This document shows, piece by piece, positions 63,314 through 64,000 of a stretch of DNA of 64,000 bases. Each line of letters opens with the position of its first letter. Within the stretch, counting starts at the first letter, position 1. Origin of the DNA: Paulinella micropora (taxonomy: Eukaryota > Cercozoa > Imbricatea > Euglyphida); the NCBI GenBank assembly GCA_009731375.1, contig BJOX01000321.1, positions 509,345-573,344 on the forward strand, given 5' to 3'. The position numbers and the translations under genes were made by a program. The notes under the pieces are model-generated. The model was not told where the DNA came from, searched no databases, and saw only the letters and a program-made list of their open reading frames with translations.

Positions 63314-63378
63314 GGATAGCTGTTGGCACCTGCTGCATGAGCTTGGAGATCTCCTCCATTGCGCTCTTCTCACTGTTT
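58274..63378 (-). CDS. CDPK-like protein, C-terminal calmodulin-like EF-hand domain (5' partial)
   Basis: Ca2+-regulated protein kinase family member by its EF-hand region; the kinase domain would lie right of the window. Exons (high to low): 63378-63330 ([15 protein letters not shown]), 61915-61818 ([12 protein letters not shown] loop, then [16 protein letters not shown]), 60557-60505 ([17 protein letters not shown]), 58676-58644 ([11 protein letters not shown]), 58531-58471 ([20 protein letters not shown]), 58306-58274 ([13 protein letters not shown]). Loops [24 protein letters not shown] and DANRDGTVDYEE are canonical. The spacing and the [12 protein letters not shown] linker resemble CDPK EF-hands 2 to 4. 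Phases agree except between 60505 and 58676, where one exon is missing; it may lie in the 60043-60259 gap or among the many decayed EF-hand copies there. The intron after 58471 starts with GC (AG|GCAAGA), a GC-AG intron. Another EF-hand protein family cannot be excluded without the N-terminus. Confidence 0.8.
58961..59098. repeat. ~44-bp minisatellite, three units
   Basis: Repeats of AAAGTGCCACCGCAGGCCAG and GCTTTTCAGGCCGCAAAGC, intronic in the CDPK-like gene. Confidence 0.75.
59361..60042 (-). repeat. 105-bp tandem array of a decayed EF-hand exon, 7 copies
   Basis: Unit starts are near 59361, 59467, 59572, 59677, 59779, 59884 and 59989; the array runs into a 217-N gap. On the minus strand each unit encodes [15 protein letters not shown] followed by a GT, like exon 58676-58644, but TAA lies upstream in that frame. 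Single diverged copies are at about 58700-58770, 58795-58850 and 59140-59190. All are in one intron region of the CDPK-like gene. Confidence 0.82.
60043..60259. other. Assembly gap (217 N)
   Basis: Follows the 105-bp EF-hand echo array and precedes (CT)n. It may hide the missing exon of the CDPK-like gene. Confidence 0.95.
60625..60850. repeat. ~55-bp minisatellite, four units, with near-palindromic core
   Basis: Units contain GGTTTCCCGGAAACT then ATCGAATGTCGACATTTTTG and GCGGTATTTGCG. It lies in the intron between exons 61818 and 60557. A weaker 37-bp GGCAGCAGGCAGG-type repeat follows at 60905-61005. Confidence 0.75.
61020..63329 (-). repeat. (GT)n, (GA)n, CATA, (GAAA)n, GATA introns of the CDPK-like gene
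   Basis: GT repeats 61140-61590, GA 61680-61808, GT/CATA 61980-62395, GT 62455-62845, GAAA 62885-62947, GATA/GACA 62950-63318. Donor-side echoes of exon 61915-61818 (NRQLLNKE) at 61103-61145 and 61600-61645; donor-side echoes of exon 63378-63330 (AAGCTCATGCAGCAGGTAC) at 62852-62878 and 62148-62160. Confidence 0.78.

Positions 63379-64000
<622 letters not shown>

Overview
This window is nuclear DNA of a eukaryote with very large introns, most likely a microbial eukaryote such as an alga or alveolate/stramenopile-grade protist. The evidence is GT-AG (and one GC-AG) introns, exons mostly 30-125 nt long, a CDPK-like EF-hand gene and a COPI-associated (TVP15-type) membrane protein fused to EF-hands. 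The exact lineage cannot be fixed from the sequence. Most of the DNA is simple-sequence repeat: (TATC)n, (CATA)n, (TATG)n, (CT)n, (GTT)n and (GAA)n. Almost all long open frames, such as poly-SIYL or poly-HTYI, are repeat translations and not genes.

Reading the non-repetitive islands and checking splice phase from island to island gives four genes. (1) On +, 181-19161 (5' end off the window), a CorA-type divalent-cation transporter: 18 recognised exons, all phases consistent, GMN motif, MPEL loop, two C-terminal TM helices and a stop. (2) On -, 40216 down to 25865, a large multi-pass membrane protein with an N-terminal poly-Ser region, a helical hairpin, an SH3-like segment, a Cys/His-rich cluster and about seven TM helices; no family recognised. 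(3) On +, 40550-55735, a complete 289-residue TVP15/COPI-associated membrane protein with two C-terminal EF-hands, in 13 exons. (4) On -, 63378 down to 58274, the C-terminal calmodulin-like domain of a CDPK-like protein; its kinase part would lie beyond the right edge. Genes 2 and 3 are head to head with 333 bp between start codons; genes 3 and 4 are tail to tail.

Intergenic DNA (19.2-25.8 kb, 40.2-40.5 kb, 55.7-58.2 kb) has hardly any tetranucleotide arrays, whereas introns are packed with them. They are mostly oriented so that the sense strand reads TATC. Embedded in the arrays are short dispersed elements, several ending in the same 3' motif followed by (TATC)n, with variable 5' truncation and, in one case, an 84-bp flanking direct repeat. 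This suggests non-LTR-type retroelements or SINEs whose tails seeded the arrays. Almost every exon also has partial, decayed copies of one of its splice junctions in the neighbouring intron. Reverse-transcriptase remnants lie at 24.2-25.0 kb and 51.6-52.5 kb. Seventeen N-gaps, three longer than 100 nt, sit mostly inside repeats, so array lengths are unreliable.
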